A DNA stretch of 64,000 nt. Source: Ideonella sp. (GTDB lineage: Bacteria > Pseudomonadota > Gammaproteobacteria > Burkholderiales > Burkholderiaceae_C). This document shows, in pieces, positions 9,141-17,920 of the stretch. The position numbers were made by a program, and so were the translations under genes. Within the stretch, counting starts at the first letter, position 1, and every line of letters starts with the position of its first letter. Location of the stretch: assembly GCA_016721465.1 (NCBI GenBank), contig JADKIA010000030.1, positions 186,001 to 250,000 on the forward strand, given 5' to 3'. The notes under the pieces are model-generated. The model saw nothing but the letters and a program-made list of their open reading frames with translations, ran no database searches and was not told where the DNA came from.

Positions 9141-9341
9141 ACGGGCATGGGGCGGCGCAGGCCGTCGGGCAGGGCAGGGGCCGAGGATACGTCGGCCCGC
9201 ACCTGTCCGCATCTTCCCGTACCGGCCCGCGCGGGGCAGTGCCTGCTGGCGCGGGCCAATCGCCAAAAGTGAACGGGCGGGCCGTGGCGAAGGCTCGTCT
9301 GGGGTAAGGTTCGCAGCTTCGACGTCAAACCTTGCCTCGCG

Positions 9342-11345
9342 ATGCACCACCGCCCGCATTTCTCCTCCGGCCCGTTGCGTTCCTGGAATCGTGTGGCCTG
9401 CATGCTGGCCGGCCTCGGTGCGGCGGCATCGGTTGCGCTGGCCCAGGGCGAGGCCATGGCCCCCGGCCCCAGGCCCATCGTTGCCACGCAGGCGGTGCCC
9501 TACCCGGGCACGATCTTGCTGGCGGTGGACGCCACCGACCTGGACCACCGCGTGCAGCGTGTGCAGCAGACGGTGCCTGTGGCCCGGCCGGGGCTGTTGA
9601 CGATGCTGTACCCGCAGTGGATCCCGGGCCACCACAGCCGGGTCGGGGACGTGACCAAGCTGGCTGGGCTGCAGGCGCGGGCTGGCACGCAGGTGCTGGC
9701 CTGGCGGCGCGACACGCTCAACCCGATGGCCTTCCACATCGACGTCCCGGCCGGTGTGTCGCAGGTGGAGCTGAGCTTCGACCACCTGTCGGCAGTGGGC
9801 CGCGACGGTGGGCGCGTGGAAATGACGCGCCAGATCCTGGGCGTGCAGTGGAACGAGGTGCTGCTGTACCCGGCCGGCCACGACGCCAGCCTGATTCGAG
9901 TGCAGCCGCGCCTGAAGTTGCCCCCGGGCTGGCAGCAGGGTACGGCGCTTCGCGGCCCGGACGGCAGCCTGCCCAAGGCCGACGCCGAGGGCTGGGTCGC
10001 CTATCGCGCCATGTCGGTGGAAACACTGGTGGACTCGCCCGTGTTCGCCGGCCGCCACCTGCAGCGCATCGAGCTCGACCCGCCTGGCACGGCCCAGCCC
10101 GTGGCGCTGACGGTCCTGGCCGACCAAGCCGAGCAGCTCAAGGCCAGCCCCGCGCAGATCGACGCCCACCGCGCGCTGGTGCAGCAGGCCGACAAGCTCT
10201 ACGGCGCGCGCCACTGGCGGCACTACGACTTCCTGCTGGCCCTGTCCGAGCAGTTCGGCGGCATCGGCGTGGAGCACCACGAGTCCAGCGAGAACGGCGT
10301 GCGCGGCAACTACTTCAAGGACTGGGACAAGGCACCGCGGTCGCGCCAACTGCTACCGCACGAGTTTGCTCACTCGTGGAACGGCAAGTTCCGGCGCCCG
10401 GCCGATCTGGACACGCCGGAGTTCCACACGCCCATGCAGAACTCGCTGCTGTGGGTCTACGAGGGGCTGACCGAGTATTGGGGCCATGTGCTGGCGGCCC
10501 GCGCCGGCCTGACCACGGCGCCCCAGGCGCGCGACGTGCTGGCACAGACCGCCGCCTGGCTCGACCAGCGCGCCGGCCGCAGCTGGCGCAACCTGCAGGA
10601 CACGACCAACGAAGACACCATCGGCGCCCAGCGCAGCAAGCCCTGGCGCGAATGGCAGCGCGGTGCCGACTACTACGGCGAAGGCGTGCTGATCTGGCTG
10701 GACGCGGACACCTTGATCCGCGAGAAGAGCGCCGGCGTGAAGTCGCTGGACGACTTTGCGCGTTCGTTCTTCGGCGTGCCCACCTCGCGCCGCACGGACG
10801 GCTCGATCAAGCCCCTGACCTACCGCTTCGACGACGTGGTGCGTGCGCTCGACGCCGTGCAGCCTCACGACTGGGCCACCTTCTTGCGCACCAGGCTGGA
10901 CAGCCACCAGGCCGGCGCGCCGTTGGATGGCTTGGTGCGCAGCGGCTGGAAACTGGCCTGGGCGGAGACCGAGAGCGAATTCGCCCGCAACGCCGAAGGC
11001 TGGGGCGGCCGGCCGCGCGCGGCCGATTACAGCTACTCCGTGGGCTTGAGCGTCGCCAAGGACGGCAGGCTGGAGTCGGTGGTCTGGAACGGCCCGGCCT
11101 TCAAGGCCGGCCTGGCCCCGGGCCACACCGTGGTGGCGGTGGGCATGCAGGCCTTCAGCGATGAGCGCCTGGCCGCTGCCATCACCGCCAACAAGGGCGG
11201 CCTGGCGCCGATCCAGTTGCTGGTGCGCGACGGCGATGAGTTTCGTCAGCTGGCGCTCGACTGGCGCGGTGGACTGCGCTACCCACGCCTGGAGCGCATC
11301 GCCGAGACGCCCGATCTGCTCACGCCCATCCACTCGGCCCGGTGA
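9342..11345 (+). CDS. M61 family glycyl aminopeptidase with PDZ domain
   Basis: Exported metallopeptidase of family M61, 667 residues. The ATG at 9342 gives a signal peptide (VACMLAGLGAAASVALAQ). The N-terminal part is the beta-rich M61 domain. The zinc site is HEFAH in LLPHEFAHSWNGKFRRP (about residues 341-345), followed by the downstream glutamate region EGLTEYWGHVLAARAG. A PDZ-like domain occupies the C-terminus (SYSVGLSVAKDGRLESVVWNG, then GHTVVAVG). Family members release N-terminal Gly/Ala. It is likely periplasmic. The adenosine deaminase gene follows 30 bp downstream on the same strand. Confidence 0.88.
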   Translation: MHHRPHFSSGPLRSWNRVACMLAGLGAAASVALAQGEAMAPGPRPIVATQAVPYPGTILLAVDATDLDHRVQRVQQTVPVARPGLLTMLYPQWIPGHHSRVGDVTKLAGLQARAGTQVLAWRRDTLNPMAFHIDVPAGVSQVELSFDHLSAVGRDGGRVEMTRQILGVQWNEVLLYPAGHDASLIRVQPRLKLPPGWQQGTALRGPDGSLPKADAEGWVAYRAMSVETLVDSPVFAGRHLQRIELDPPGTAQPVALTVLADQAEQLKASPAQIDAHRALVQQADKLYGARHWRHYDFLLALSEQFGGIGVEHHESSENGVRGNYFKDWDKAPRSRQLLPHEFAHSWNGKFRRPADLDTPEFHTPMQNSLLWVYEGLTEYWGHVLAARAGLTTAPQARDVLAQTAAWLDQRAGRSWRNLQDTTNEDTIGAQRSKPWREWQRGADYYGEGVLIWLDADTLIREKSAGVKSLDDFARSFFGVPTSRRTDGSIKPLTYRFDDVVRALDAVQPHDWATFLRTRLDSHQAGAPLDGLVRSGWKLAWAETESEFARNAEGWGGRPRAADYSYSVGLSVAKDGRLESVVWNGPAFKAGLAPGHTVVAVGMQAFSDERLAAAITANKGGLAPIQLLVRDGDEFRQLALDWRGGLRYPRLERIAETPDLLTPIHSAR

Positions 11346-11375
11346 CCCCGCTCCGCGGCCCATGAGGCGAGTCCC

Positions 11376-12434
11376 ATGACCTTCGCTGCGATCCCACCGA
11401 CGCTGCAGCCGTTCTTCCAGGCCATCCCGAAGGTGGAACTGCACTGCCACCTGCTGGGCACGGTGCGCCGGGCCACCTTCATCGAGCTGGCCCGGCGCGC
11501 ACAGGCGCCGCTCAGCGACGACGAAATGAACGCCTTCTACACCCGCGGCGAGAAGCCCGTGGGCGTGCTGCGCGTGCTGCGCGCGCTGGACCAGTGGCTG
11601 CTGCGCACGCCGGACGACCTGGCGCGCATCACCAACGAATACCTGCAGGACGCAGCCGCTCACAACGTGCGCTATGCCGAATTCTTCTGGAACCCCACTG
11701 GCACGGTGCGCTGCTCGGGCATGGGCTATGCCCAGGCACAGGCCGGCATCGTGCGCGGCATCCACCAGGCCCGGGCTGAATGTGGCATCGAAGGCCGGCT
11801 CATCGCGGCGGTGGACCGCGAGGCCAGCCCCGAGGAGGCGGTGCAGGTGGCGCGGTGGATGGCCGAGCACCACTGCGACGAGCTGTTGGGCCTGGGCATC
11901 GACTATCGCGAAAACGACCGGCCGCCGGAGCTGTTCGCCGAAGCCTATGCGATGGCACGGCGTGCAGGCTTTCGCACCACGGCGCATGCGGGCGAATTCG
12001 GCATGCCCTGGACCAACGTGCGCACCGCGCTGGACCTGCTGCAGGTGGACCGCATCGACCACGGCTACACGGTGGTCGATGCGCCCGAGTTCGCCGCGCG
12101 CTGCGCCGAGCGCGGCATCGTCTTCACCGTGGTGCCCAGCAATTCGTACTACCTGCGCACCTTGCCGCCCGGGCGCTGGGCGGCCGACCACCCGATCCGC
12201 CGCATGCCGGGCCTGGGCCTGAAGGTGCATCCGAACACCGACGACCCCACGCTGCACCAGGTCACGCCCACCCAGGCCTGGGCCGCGATGCACCTGGACT
12301 TCGGCTTCAGCCTCGATGAGCTGCGCGGCTTCATGCTCAACGGGCTGGACGGGGCGTGGATCGACCAGGGCACGCGGCAACGTTGGTGTTCGGAGTTTGC
12401 CGTCGGGTTCGACACCGCACGGGCGTTGTTGTAG
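11376..12434 (+). CDS. add: Adenosine deaminase-like amidohydrolase
   Basis: Zinc amidohydrolase of the adenosine/adenine deaminase family, 352 residues, converting (deoxy)adenosine to (deoxy)inosine or a related substrate. Metal and catalytic motifs are in order: KVELHCHLLG (two His ligands), TTAHAGE (third His plus catalytic Glu), RIDHG and HPNTDDP (final Asp ligand). Insertions such as NPTGTVRCSGM differ from E. coli Add, so the exact substrate (adenosine, adenine or another purine) is uncertain. With the nucleoside hydrolase 3.7 kb upstream it suggests purine salvage. It converges on ribF with an 8-bp gap. Confidence 0.85.
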   Translation: MTFAAIPPTLQPFFQAIPKVELHCHLLGTVRRATFIELARRAQAPLSDDEMNAFYTRGEKPVGVLRVLRALDQWLLRTPDDLARITNEYLQDAAAHNVRYAEFFWNPTGTVRCSGMGYAQAQAGIVRGIHQARAECGIEGRLIAAVDREASPEEAVQVARWMAEHHCDELLGLGIDYRENDRPPELFAEAYAMARRAGFRTTAHAGEFGMPWTNVRTALDLLQVDRIDHGYTVVDAPEFAARCAERGIVFTVVPSNSYYLRTLPPGRWAADHPIRRMPGLGLKVHPNTDDPTLHQVTPTQAWAAMHLDFGFSLDELRGFMLNGLDGAWIDQGTRQRWCSEFAVGFDTARALL

Positions 12435-12442
12435 CGCGGCGC

Positions 12443-13423
12443 TCAGTGTTGCGGCAGGGCACTGGCCTGGCTGGCCAACCAGCCCTTCGCGTCCCGCACG
12501 TCCACCGCGATGCCGGCGCGCAAGGCCTCCAGTGAATCGTATTTGCGTTCGTCGTGCAGCTTGTGCAGCAGGTCCACGCTGAGCACACGGCCGTAGCCGG
12601 CCTCGGCACCGAGGCCGGCCGGCCAGTCCAGGCAATGCACCTCGAGCAGCACGCGGCCGGCGTCTTCCACCGTCGGGCGCATGCCCAGGCTGGCCACGCC
12701 GGCCACCGGCGCATCGGCCAGGCCCTGCACCCGCACCACGAAGATGCCCAGCGCGGCAGGTTTGTCGTGCACGAAGCGCAGGTTCAGCGTGCGAAAGCCC
12801 AGCTCGCGCCCGAGCTTGCGGCCGTGCAGCACATGCCCGCTGATGCTGTAGGGCCGGCCCAGCAGTGCGGCCGTGCGCGCCATGTCGCCATCGGCCAGCG
12901 CTTGGCGAACGGCCGAGCTGGACACGCGCAGGCCGTGCACTTCATAACTCATCATGCGAGCGACATCGAAGCCTTGGCGTTGGCCGGCTGCATCGAGCAT
13001 CGCGTAGTCGCCTGCGCGCCGTGCGCCAAAGCGGAAATCGTCGCCCACCAGCACGTAGCGCGCGCGCAGGCCCTGGATCAGCACGTCGTCGATGAAGGCC
13101 TGCGGCGCCTGGCCGGCGAAGCGCGCGTCGAAGCGGGCCACCACCACCTGGTCGATGCCGCAGCGCTGCAGTTCACCGAGCTTGTCGCGCAGCGTGGCGA
13201 TGCGGGCGGGCGCCAGGCCGGGTTGCCCGCCGCGCTGCGCGAAGTAGTCGCGCGGGTGCGGCTCGAAGCTCAGCACGCAGGAGGCCAGGCCGCGGTGGCG
13301 CGCCTCGCTGGTCAGCAGCGCCAGCATGGCCTGGTGGCCGCGGTGCACGCCGTCGAAGTTGCCGATGGTCAGCGCGCACGCATCGGCCAGCCCAGGGTGA
13401 TGAAAACCACGGAAGACGCGCAT
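12443..13423 (-). CDS. ribF: Bifunctional riboflavin kinase / FAD synthetase
   Basis: Makes FMN from riboflavin and FAD from FMN, 326 residues, the normal bacterial RibF length. The N-terminal adenylyltransferase domain has the HxGH-type motif in TIGNFDGVHRGHQAML and later SSSAVRQAL. The C-terminal kinase domain has GRPYSISGHVLHGRKLGRELGF and a late HDERKYDSLEALRAGI. It sits 9 bp downstream of the pseudouridine synthase on the same strand. The usual partner ileS is not adjacent; about 11.5 kb of mostly plus-strand genes lies between. Confidence 0.95.
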   Translation of the reverse strand: MRVFRGFHHPGLADACALTIGNFDGVHRGHQAMLALLTSEARHRGLASCVLSFEPHPRDYFAQRGGQPGLAPARIATLRDKLGELQRCGIDQVVVARFDARFAGQAPQAFIDDVLIQGLRARYVLVGDDFRFGARRAGDYAMLDAAGQRQGFDVARMMSYEVHGLRVSSSAVRQALADGDMARTAALLGRPYSISGHVLHGRKLGRELGFRTLNLRFVHDKPAALGIFVVRVQGLADAPVAGVASLGMRPTVEDAGRVLLEVHCLDWPAGLGAEAGYGRVLSVDLLHKLHDERKYDSLEALRAGIAVDVRDAKGWLASQASALPQH

Positions 13424-13432
13424 GGGGCGGGA

Positions 13433-14185
13433 TTATCGTGGGCTGGCTTCGCCCGACGAGGCTGGACCCATGATCGCAGCCAGGCCTTCCACCCAGGCCC
13501 ACTGCCCCGGCTGCAGATCGGGCGGCAGCGCCAGCGCACCATAGCGGCTGCGGTGCAGGCCGGTGCAGTGGTTGCCCACCGCCGCCACCATGCGCTTGAC
13601 CTGGTGGTACTTGCCTTGCACCAGCGTCAGTTGCAGCGAGCGCTCGCCGGTGCGTTCGCAGCCTTCGGCGCGCACCGGCTCGGGGTCGTCATCGAGCACC
13701 ACGCCGCTCAGCAAGCGTTGCACCTGGGTGTTGTCCACGGCGCGGTCGCACTGCACCTCGTACACCTTGGGCACATGGTGCTTGGGCGAGGTGAGGCGGT
13801 GGATGAGTGCGCCGTCATCGGTGAGCAGCAGCAGGCCGGTGGTGTCCTGATCGAGCCGGCCCACGGGCTGCACGCCACGGCGGCGCAGCGGCGGCGGCAG
13901 CAACATCAGCACGCTGGGCCAGTGCTTGGGTTTTTGCGAGCACTCGAAGCCGGTGGGCTTGTTCAGCAGCACGAGCGCCTGCGCGTGGCATACCCAGGGT
14001 TGGCCCTGCACCTGCAGTTCGAGGCCCTCGGGCTCGACGGGCTCGAAGGGGTCGTCCAGCGTGCGGCCGTGCAGGCTCACCTGGCCCGTGGCCACCAGGC
14101 CGGCGCAATCGCGCCGGGTGCCGAAGCCTTGTTCAAACAGGATTTGACCGATGGCGCGTGGCCGGTTGACGGTGGGTCGAGACAT
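13433..14185 (-). CDS. rsuA: RsuA-family rRNA pseudouridine synthase
   Basis: Pseudouridine synthase of the RsuA/RluB/E/F family, 250 residues. An N-terminal S4-like RNA-binding segment (IGQILFEQGFGTRRDCAGLV) is followed by the catalytic domain with LLNKPTGFECS, the catalytic-Asp motif GRLDQDTTGLLLLTDDG and the late KYHQVKRMVAAVGN block. This arrangement fits RsuA (16S U516) best, but RluE/F-like specificity cannot be excluded. It shares a strand with ribF, 9 bp upstream of it. Confidence 0.85.
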   Translation of the reverse strand: MSRPTVNRPRAIGQILFEQGFGTRRDCAGLVATGQVSLHGRTLDDPFEPVEPEGLELQVQGQPWVCHAQALVLLNKPTGFECSQKPKHWPSVLMLLPPPLRRRGVQPVGRLDQDTTGLLLLTDDGALIHRLTSPKHHVPKVYEVQCDRAVDNTQVQRLLSGVVLDDDPEPVRAEGCERTGERSLQLTLVQGKYHQVKRMVAAVGNHCTGLHRSRYGALALPPDLQPGQWAWVEGLAAIMGPASSGEASPR

Positions 14186-14220
14186 CGAAGGGGCAGTGAG
14201 GGCCGTGCAGTGGCGTGTTT

Positions 14221-15624
14221 TCAGTCGCGCAATTCCAGCGTCACCGTGTGCTCCTCGGCCATGGGCCAGAGGCGGCCGGCAATGCGCTCGTGGATGGGGC
14301 CCGAGCGGAACTCACCCTGCACGCTGCGGCCCGTGCCGTCGCCTGGCGGCTTCTCATCGAGGCGCAGCGTGCTGGCCGCGACCCCGGCCACCCCGGGAGG
14401 GATGCCGGGGGCCGGGTTGCGGCCGTCGAACACGATGCTGTCGCGGGGCAGGCCGAAGTAGCCGCGCGGGCGGGTGAAGTTCACCACTGCGCCCGCCTTG
14501 CGGTCTTCGGCACCCAACGGCTCGGCCCGCAGGTGCACCACCGACGATGAGCGCGGGAAAGGCGAGCGGTAGCTGTGCGCGATGGCCATGCCGGGGGCAA
14601 TGACCACGAACTCGAGCGCGGTGCGCGGGTCGGTGACCAACGGGCCCCAATGCCCGTCCGCGCGGATGAGCTTGCGCAGCAGCGCCGGGCTGCGGCGCGC
14701 GCCGGTGCTGGGGTCGACCTCGTGCACCTCGACCACCGCGCCGGGCAGCGGCAGGTTGGTGGGGCCGCCGGCCCCCGGGCCGGAGACGATGCCATCGAGC
14801 ACCACGCGGGCCTCGGCGTCGTAACCGGTGCTCAGAGGTGCACGGCCGGTGATGAATCGCCAGGCGGCGTCGAAGGCCTCGGCGTGGTACGACACCTCGC
14901 GGTGGTCGCGGCCGGGCAGCACGGTGTTGGTGGCGCCCTTGAGCGCGGGGCCGTCAAATGAGACGTTGGTGGGCTTGCCACGGCTGCCGATCCACAGGCC
15001 ATCGGGTTGGGCGTACTTGTCGTTGTTGTCCGAGCGCAGCGTGAGCCAGCGCACGCCGGGCGTCACCTCGTCGCCGTTGGGCCCCTTGGGGGCATTCAGC
15101 GCCTGTAGGAAGGTGCCGGCACCATTGAACTCGCTGCCCGGGCGCAAGGCCAGTTCGGCCCAAATGCCGTGGTTGGGCGCGCCGCCCAGGATGGCGTGGG
15201 ACACGCGCTTGTCACCACCGCCATTCTGGATGTAGTGGCGGATGGCGTTGCCGCCGCGCGAGTTGCCCATCAGCACCGCCTTGTCGGCGCCGGTGGCCTT
15301 GAGCACGCGGTCCACCTCGTCGGCCAGGGTGCGCATCTGCTCGTCGGTGCTGCTGCGGCCGGCCTGCGGCTGGCCGTCGTCATCGCGCGCCGCGGGGTTG
15401 GGAAAATGCACGGCGTGCAGGCGGTCGCGTGGCCAGCCATTGCTCTCGAAGCGCCAGATGGTGGTCATCCACAGCGCTGCGGTGTCGCCATTGCCATGCA
15501 CGAACACCACGGGTGGCATCGGGTCCGGCGGCGGGTTGCCGGGCAGCAGGCTGCAGGCGGACAGCAAGGCGACGCCGACGAGGGCGCCCAGGCGCGTCAA
15601 CGCGCGCCGTCGGTTGAGGGTCAT
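14221..15624 (-). CDS. Lipase-like alpha/beta hydrolase lipoprotein
   Basis: Predicted exported esterase or lipase, 467 residues. The ATG at 15624 gives a signal with a lipobox (ALLSAC), so it is likely lipid-anchored; the MTLNRRRALTRLG start might also allow Tat export. The hydrolase core has VVFVHGNGDTAALW (oxyanion region), the nucleophile elbow GNSRGG and a late GRDHREVSYHAEAF that likely carries the catalytic His. The C-terminal 170 residues form a beta-rich extension. Substrate unknown; lipids or polyesters are possible. It follows the P1 peptidase gene on the same strand with a 13-bp gap. Confidence 0.7.
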   Translation of the reverse strand: MTLNRRRALTRLGALVGVALLSACSLLPGNPPPDPMPPVVFVHGNGDTAALWMTTIWRFESNGWPRDRLHAVHFPNPAARDDDGQPQAGRSSTDEQMRTLADEVDRVLKATGADKAVLMGNSRGGNAIRHYIQNGGGDKRVSHAILGGAPNHGIWAELALRPGSEFNGAGTFLQALNAPKGPNGDEVTPGVRWLTLRSDNNDKYAQPDGLWIGSRGKPTNVSFDGPALKGATNTVLPGRDHREVSYHAEAFDAAWRFITGRAPLSTGYDAEARVVLDGIVSGPGAGGPTNLPLPGAVVEVHEVDPSTGARRSPALLRKLIRADGHWGPLVTDPRTALEFVVIAPGMAIAHSYRSPFPRSSSVVHLRAEPLGAEDRKAGAVVNFTRPRGYFGLPRDSIVFDGRNPAPGIPPGVAGVAASTLRLDEKPPGDGTGRSVQGEFRSGPIHERIAGRLWPMAEEHTVTLELRD

Positions 15625-15637
15625 GGGAGTTCCTTGC

Positions 15638-16618
15638 TCAGGCCAGGCCAAGATCGCGTGCCGAGGGCAGGTGAGGGGTGGACAAACCGTGTGCGGTACG
15701 GACCGCATTGAGCACGGCGCGCGCGGTGACCTCGGCGGCGAGTGCGCCCAGCACCGTGAGGTGGCCGACCTTGCCGCTGCCGCCGGTGGCCAGCGCGAAC
15801 ATGGTGTCGCCATCGGTCTGGGTGTGCACCGGGTTGATGCTGCGGGCCAGGCCGTCGTGCGCCATGCTGGCCAGCTTGTTGGCCTGGGCCTTGGTCAGCC
15901 TGGCATCGGTGGCCACGATGCCGATGGTGGTGGCCATGCCGTCCAGCAGCGCCGCGGGCAGTTGGCCAGCGCGGATCGCGGCCATGCTGTCCAGCGGTGT
16001 CCGGCCATCGTCGGCCCTGGCGCCGGCGATGACCCGTCCGGTGGACGGGTCGACCACGTCACCGATGGCGTTGACCGCCACGAGCGCCCCGACCGTGATG
16101 GCGCCCACCCGGATCGACGCGGTGCCGATGCCGCCCTTCATGGCGCGCTCGATGCCGAACAGCTTGCCCACCGAGGCGCCCGTGCCCGCACCGACGCAGC
16201 CTTGCTCGGGCGGTGTGGTGCTGGCCGCCATGCAGGCGGCATGGCCAGCAGCGGCGTTCGGGCGGATGCGGGCATCGCCCACCCACAGGTCGAACAGCAC
16301 CGCTGCGGGGACGATCGGCACGCGGCAAGGGCCGACCTGCACGCCGTGGCCGCGTTCTTCGAGCCAGTGCATCACGCCGTCGGCCGCGGCCAGTCCGAAG
16401 GCGCTGCCGCCGGTGAGCAGCACCGCATGCACCTGTTCGATCACATTTTGCGGGTCGAGCAAATCGGTTTCGCGCGTGCCCGGCGCCGCGCCTCGCACGT
16501 CCACGCCAGCGGTGGCACCTTGCTGGCACATCAGCACGGTGCAACCGGTGGGGCGCCGGGCATCGGTGTGGTGGCCGACCTTCAGGCCGGCGATGTCGGT
16601 GATGGCACCAGGGAACAT
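15638..16618 (-). CDS. P1 (DmpA/S58) family self-processing peptidase
   Basis: Member of the DmpA / L-aminopeptidase D-esterase family, 326 residues. The start MFPGAITDIAGLKVGHHTD and GCTVLMC are the usual N-terminal signature. GGSAFGLAAADGV, GAGTGASVGK and KGGIGTASIRVG follow; self-cleavage before a Ser/Thr nucleophile is expected around the latter region, by family knowledge. The C-terminal DGDTMFALATG is also typical. No signal peptide. Some family members act on beta-amino or D-amino peptides; specificity cannot be judged here. A stem-loop terminator lies just upstream of its start. Confidence 0.85.
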   Translation of the reverse strand: MFPGAITDIAGLKVGHHTDARRPTGCTVLMCQQGATAGVDVRGAAPGTRETDLLDPQNVIEQVHAVLLTGGSAFGLAAADGVMHWLEERGHGVQVGPCRVPIVPAAVLFDLWVGDARIRPNAAAGHAACMAASTTPPEQGCVGAGTGASVGKLFGIERAMKGGIGTASIRVGAITVGALVAVNAIGDVVDPSTGRVIAGARADDGRTPLDSMAAIRAGQLPAALLDGMATTIGIVATDARLTKAQANKLASMAHDGLARSINPVHTQTDGDTMFALATGGSGKVGHLTVLGALAAEVTARAVLNAVRTAHGLSTPHLPSARDLGLA

Positions 16619-16633
16619 GGGGAGCAAGACATG

Positions 16634-16657
16634 GAAAAGGGCCGGTGAACCGGCCCT
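16634..16657 (-). terminator. Rho-independent terminator after the acyl-CoA dehydrogenase operon
   Basis: A perfect 8-bp stem AGGGCCGG / CCGGCCCT with a 4-base loop (16638-16657) is followed on the minus strand by TTTT. It lies between the stop of the downstream acyl-CoA dehydrogenase (16785) and the start of the P1 peptidase (16618), so it probably ends the dehydrogenase transcript. Confidence 0.7.
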
Positions 16658-16745
16658 CATGGTAGGCGAGAAGCGTCCTGATTCCGAATACCTCGGCCCG
16701 ACCCAGCAAACGCCGTGGAACCGGCTCGGCCGGGCCACTGGCGTT

Positions 16746-16785
16746 GCCCCCCTTGGGGGGAAGCGCCGAAGGCGCTCCGGGGGGC
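16746..16785. repeat. GC-rich palindromic repeat element (copy 1, variant)
   Basis: This 40-bp element abuts the acyl-CoA dehydrogenase stop. It contains CCCCCC-TT-GGGGGG followed by a hairpin AGCGCC-GAA-GGCGCT (16762-16776) and a closing G run. It resembles the elements at 27451, 51496 and 56143, though its core is TT instead of GA. Confidence 0.55.
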
Positions 16786-17918
16786 TACGAAAACACCCCG
16801 GCGGTGTCCTGCATGCGGGCAGACACCTCGCCCAGGTGGTGCAGCGTGTCGCCCCAGGCCATCTCCAGCATCGTGAGGCGCTTGAAGTAGTGACTGGAGA
16901 TGTACTCGTCGGTGACTCCAATGCCACCGTGGATCTGCGTGCACTGCTCGCCCACGTAGCGCATCGAGCGGCCGAGCTGGACCTTGGCCTGCGACAGCGA
17001 ACGGCGGCGCTGTGGCTCGGGCTCGCCGAGCTTGAGCGTGGCGTAGTAGCTCATCGAGCGACCCAGCTCGACCTGCATCTTCACGTCCGCAATGCGGTGC
17101 CGCAGCGCCTGGAAGCTGGCCAGCGTGGCGCCGAACTGCTTGCGCGTGTTCATGTACTCGACCGTGACGGCCAGCATGCGGTCCATCAGCCCCACGCCTT
17201 CGGCGCAGGCCGCCGCGATGCCCACATCGACCGCCAGCTGCAGCGGGCCGAAGCCGTGCTCGGTGATCAAGGTGGCCGGCGTGCTGGCCAGCATCAACTC
17301 ACCCGCGCGCGCGCCGTCCTGCGTGGGGTAGCCCTTGACCGTGACACCGGTCGCCGCCTTGTCCACCAGGAACAGGCCGATGCCGTCGATTGAATCGTTG
17401 GCACCCGAGCTGCGGGCCGTGACGATGAAGGCGTCCGCCTCGTCGGCGGCAGGCACCACGCTCTTTTGGCCCGACAGCGTCCAGCCCTTGTCGCCCCTGG
17501 TGGCACGGGTCGACACCTGGTTCAGGCGATAGCGCGACTGGCGCTCCTGCTGCGCCGGCACCAGCAGGGCCTCGGCCGAAGCCAGCTTGGGCAGCCAGGC
17601 GGCCTGCACTTCGGCGGGGGCGGCGGCCAGCATGGCGGGTGCCATCAGCGCGCCGGCGGCATATGGGGCGTTGACCAGGCCGCGGCCCAGCCCTTCCATC
17701 ACCAGCATGGCCTCCACCGCCCCGAACCCCAGGCCACCATGGTCTTCGGGCACCACCAGGCCGGTGAGCCCCAGGTCGGCAAGTTCGGCATACACGGCAC
17801 GCGTGTGACCGCCGGCCTTGGCCAGTGCATGGCGGCGCGGAAAATCAAAGCCCTTTTCCACCCACTTGGCCACCGCGTCGCGCAGCGAGTTCTGGTCGTC
17901 GGAGAAGTTGAAGTCCAC
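16785..17918 (-). CDS. Acyl-CoA dehydrogenase, second of an adjacent pair
   Basis: FAD-dependent acyl-CoA dehydrogenase family protein, about 377 residues. The start is GTG at 17918 (VDFNFSDDQNSLRD), two bases after the stop of the upstream dehydrogenase. The fold shows LGLTGLVVPEDHGGLGFGAVEA in the N-domain, a beta-domain around GWTLSGQKSVVPAADEADAF, and the C-terminal helical block TRKQFGATLASFQALRHRIAD followed by CTQIHGGIGVTDEY. It lacks the YEGT-type Glu motif of classical medium-chain enzymes. Pairing with a different dehydrogenase suggests a heteromeric enzyme, as known for some steroid or branched acyl-CoA oxidation systems; that is inference. Confidence 0.85.
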   Translation of the reverse strand: MDFNFSDDQNSLRDAVAKWVEKGFDFPRRHALAKAGGHTRAVYAELADLGLTGLVVPEDHGGLGFGAVEAMLVMEGLGRGLVNAPYAAGALMAPAMLAAAPAEVQAAWLPKLASAEALLVPAQQERQSRYRLNQVSTRATRGDKGWTLSGQKSVVPAADEADAFIVTARSSGANDSIDGIGLFLVDKAATGVTVKGYPTQDGARAGELMLASTPATLITEHGFGPLQLAVDVGIAAACAEGVGLMDRMLAVTVEYMNTRKQFGATLASFQALRHRIADVKMQVELGRSMSYYATLKLGEPEPQRRRSLSQAKVQLGRSMRYVGEQCTQIHGGIGVTDEYISSHYFKRLTMLEMAWGDTLHHLGEVSARMQDTAGVFS

Positions 17919-17920
17919 GG

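Noticed and set aside
9141..10349. Upstream extension of the M16 peptidase frame to an 833-residue protein
   Set aside because: The extension is antisense to the M61 gene and has no M16 homology; the family domain begins just after the ATG at 9140.
10353..12635. 760-residue open frame on the minus strand opposite the M61 peptidase and adenosine deaminase genes
   Set aside because: It is fully antisense to two genes with clear zinc motifs, is Gln/His/Arg-rich with no family signature, and is a normal by-product of high-GC codon usage.
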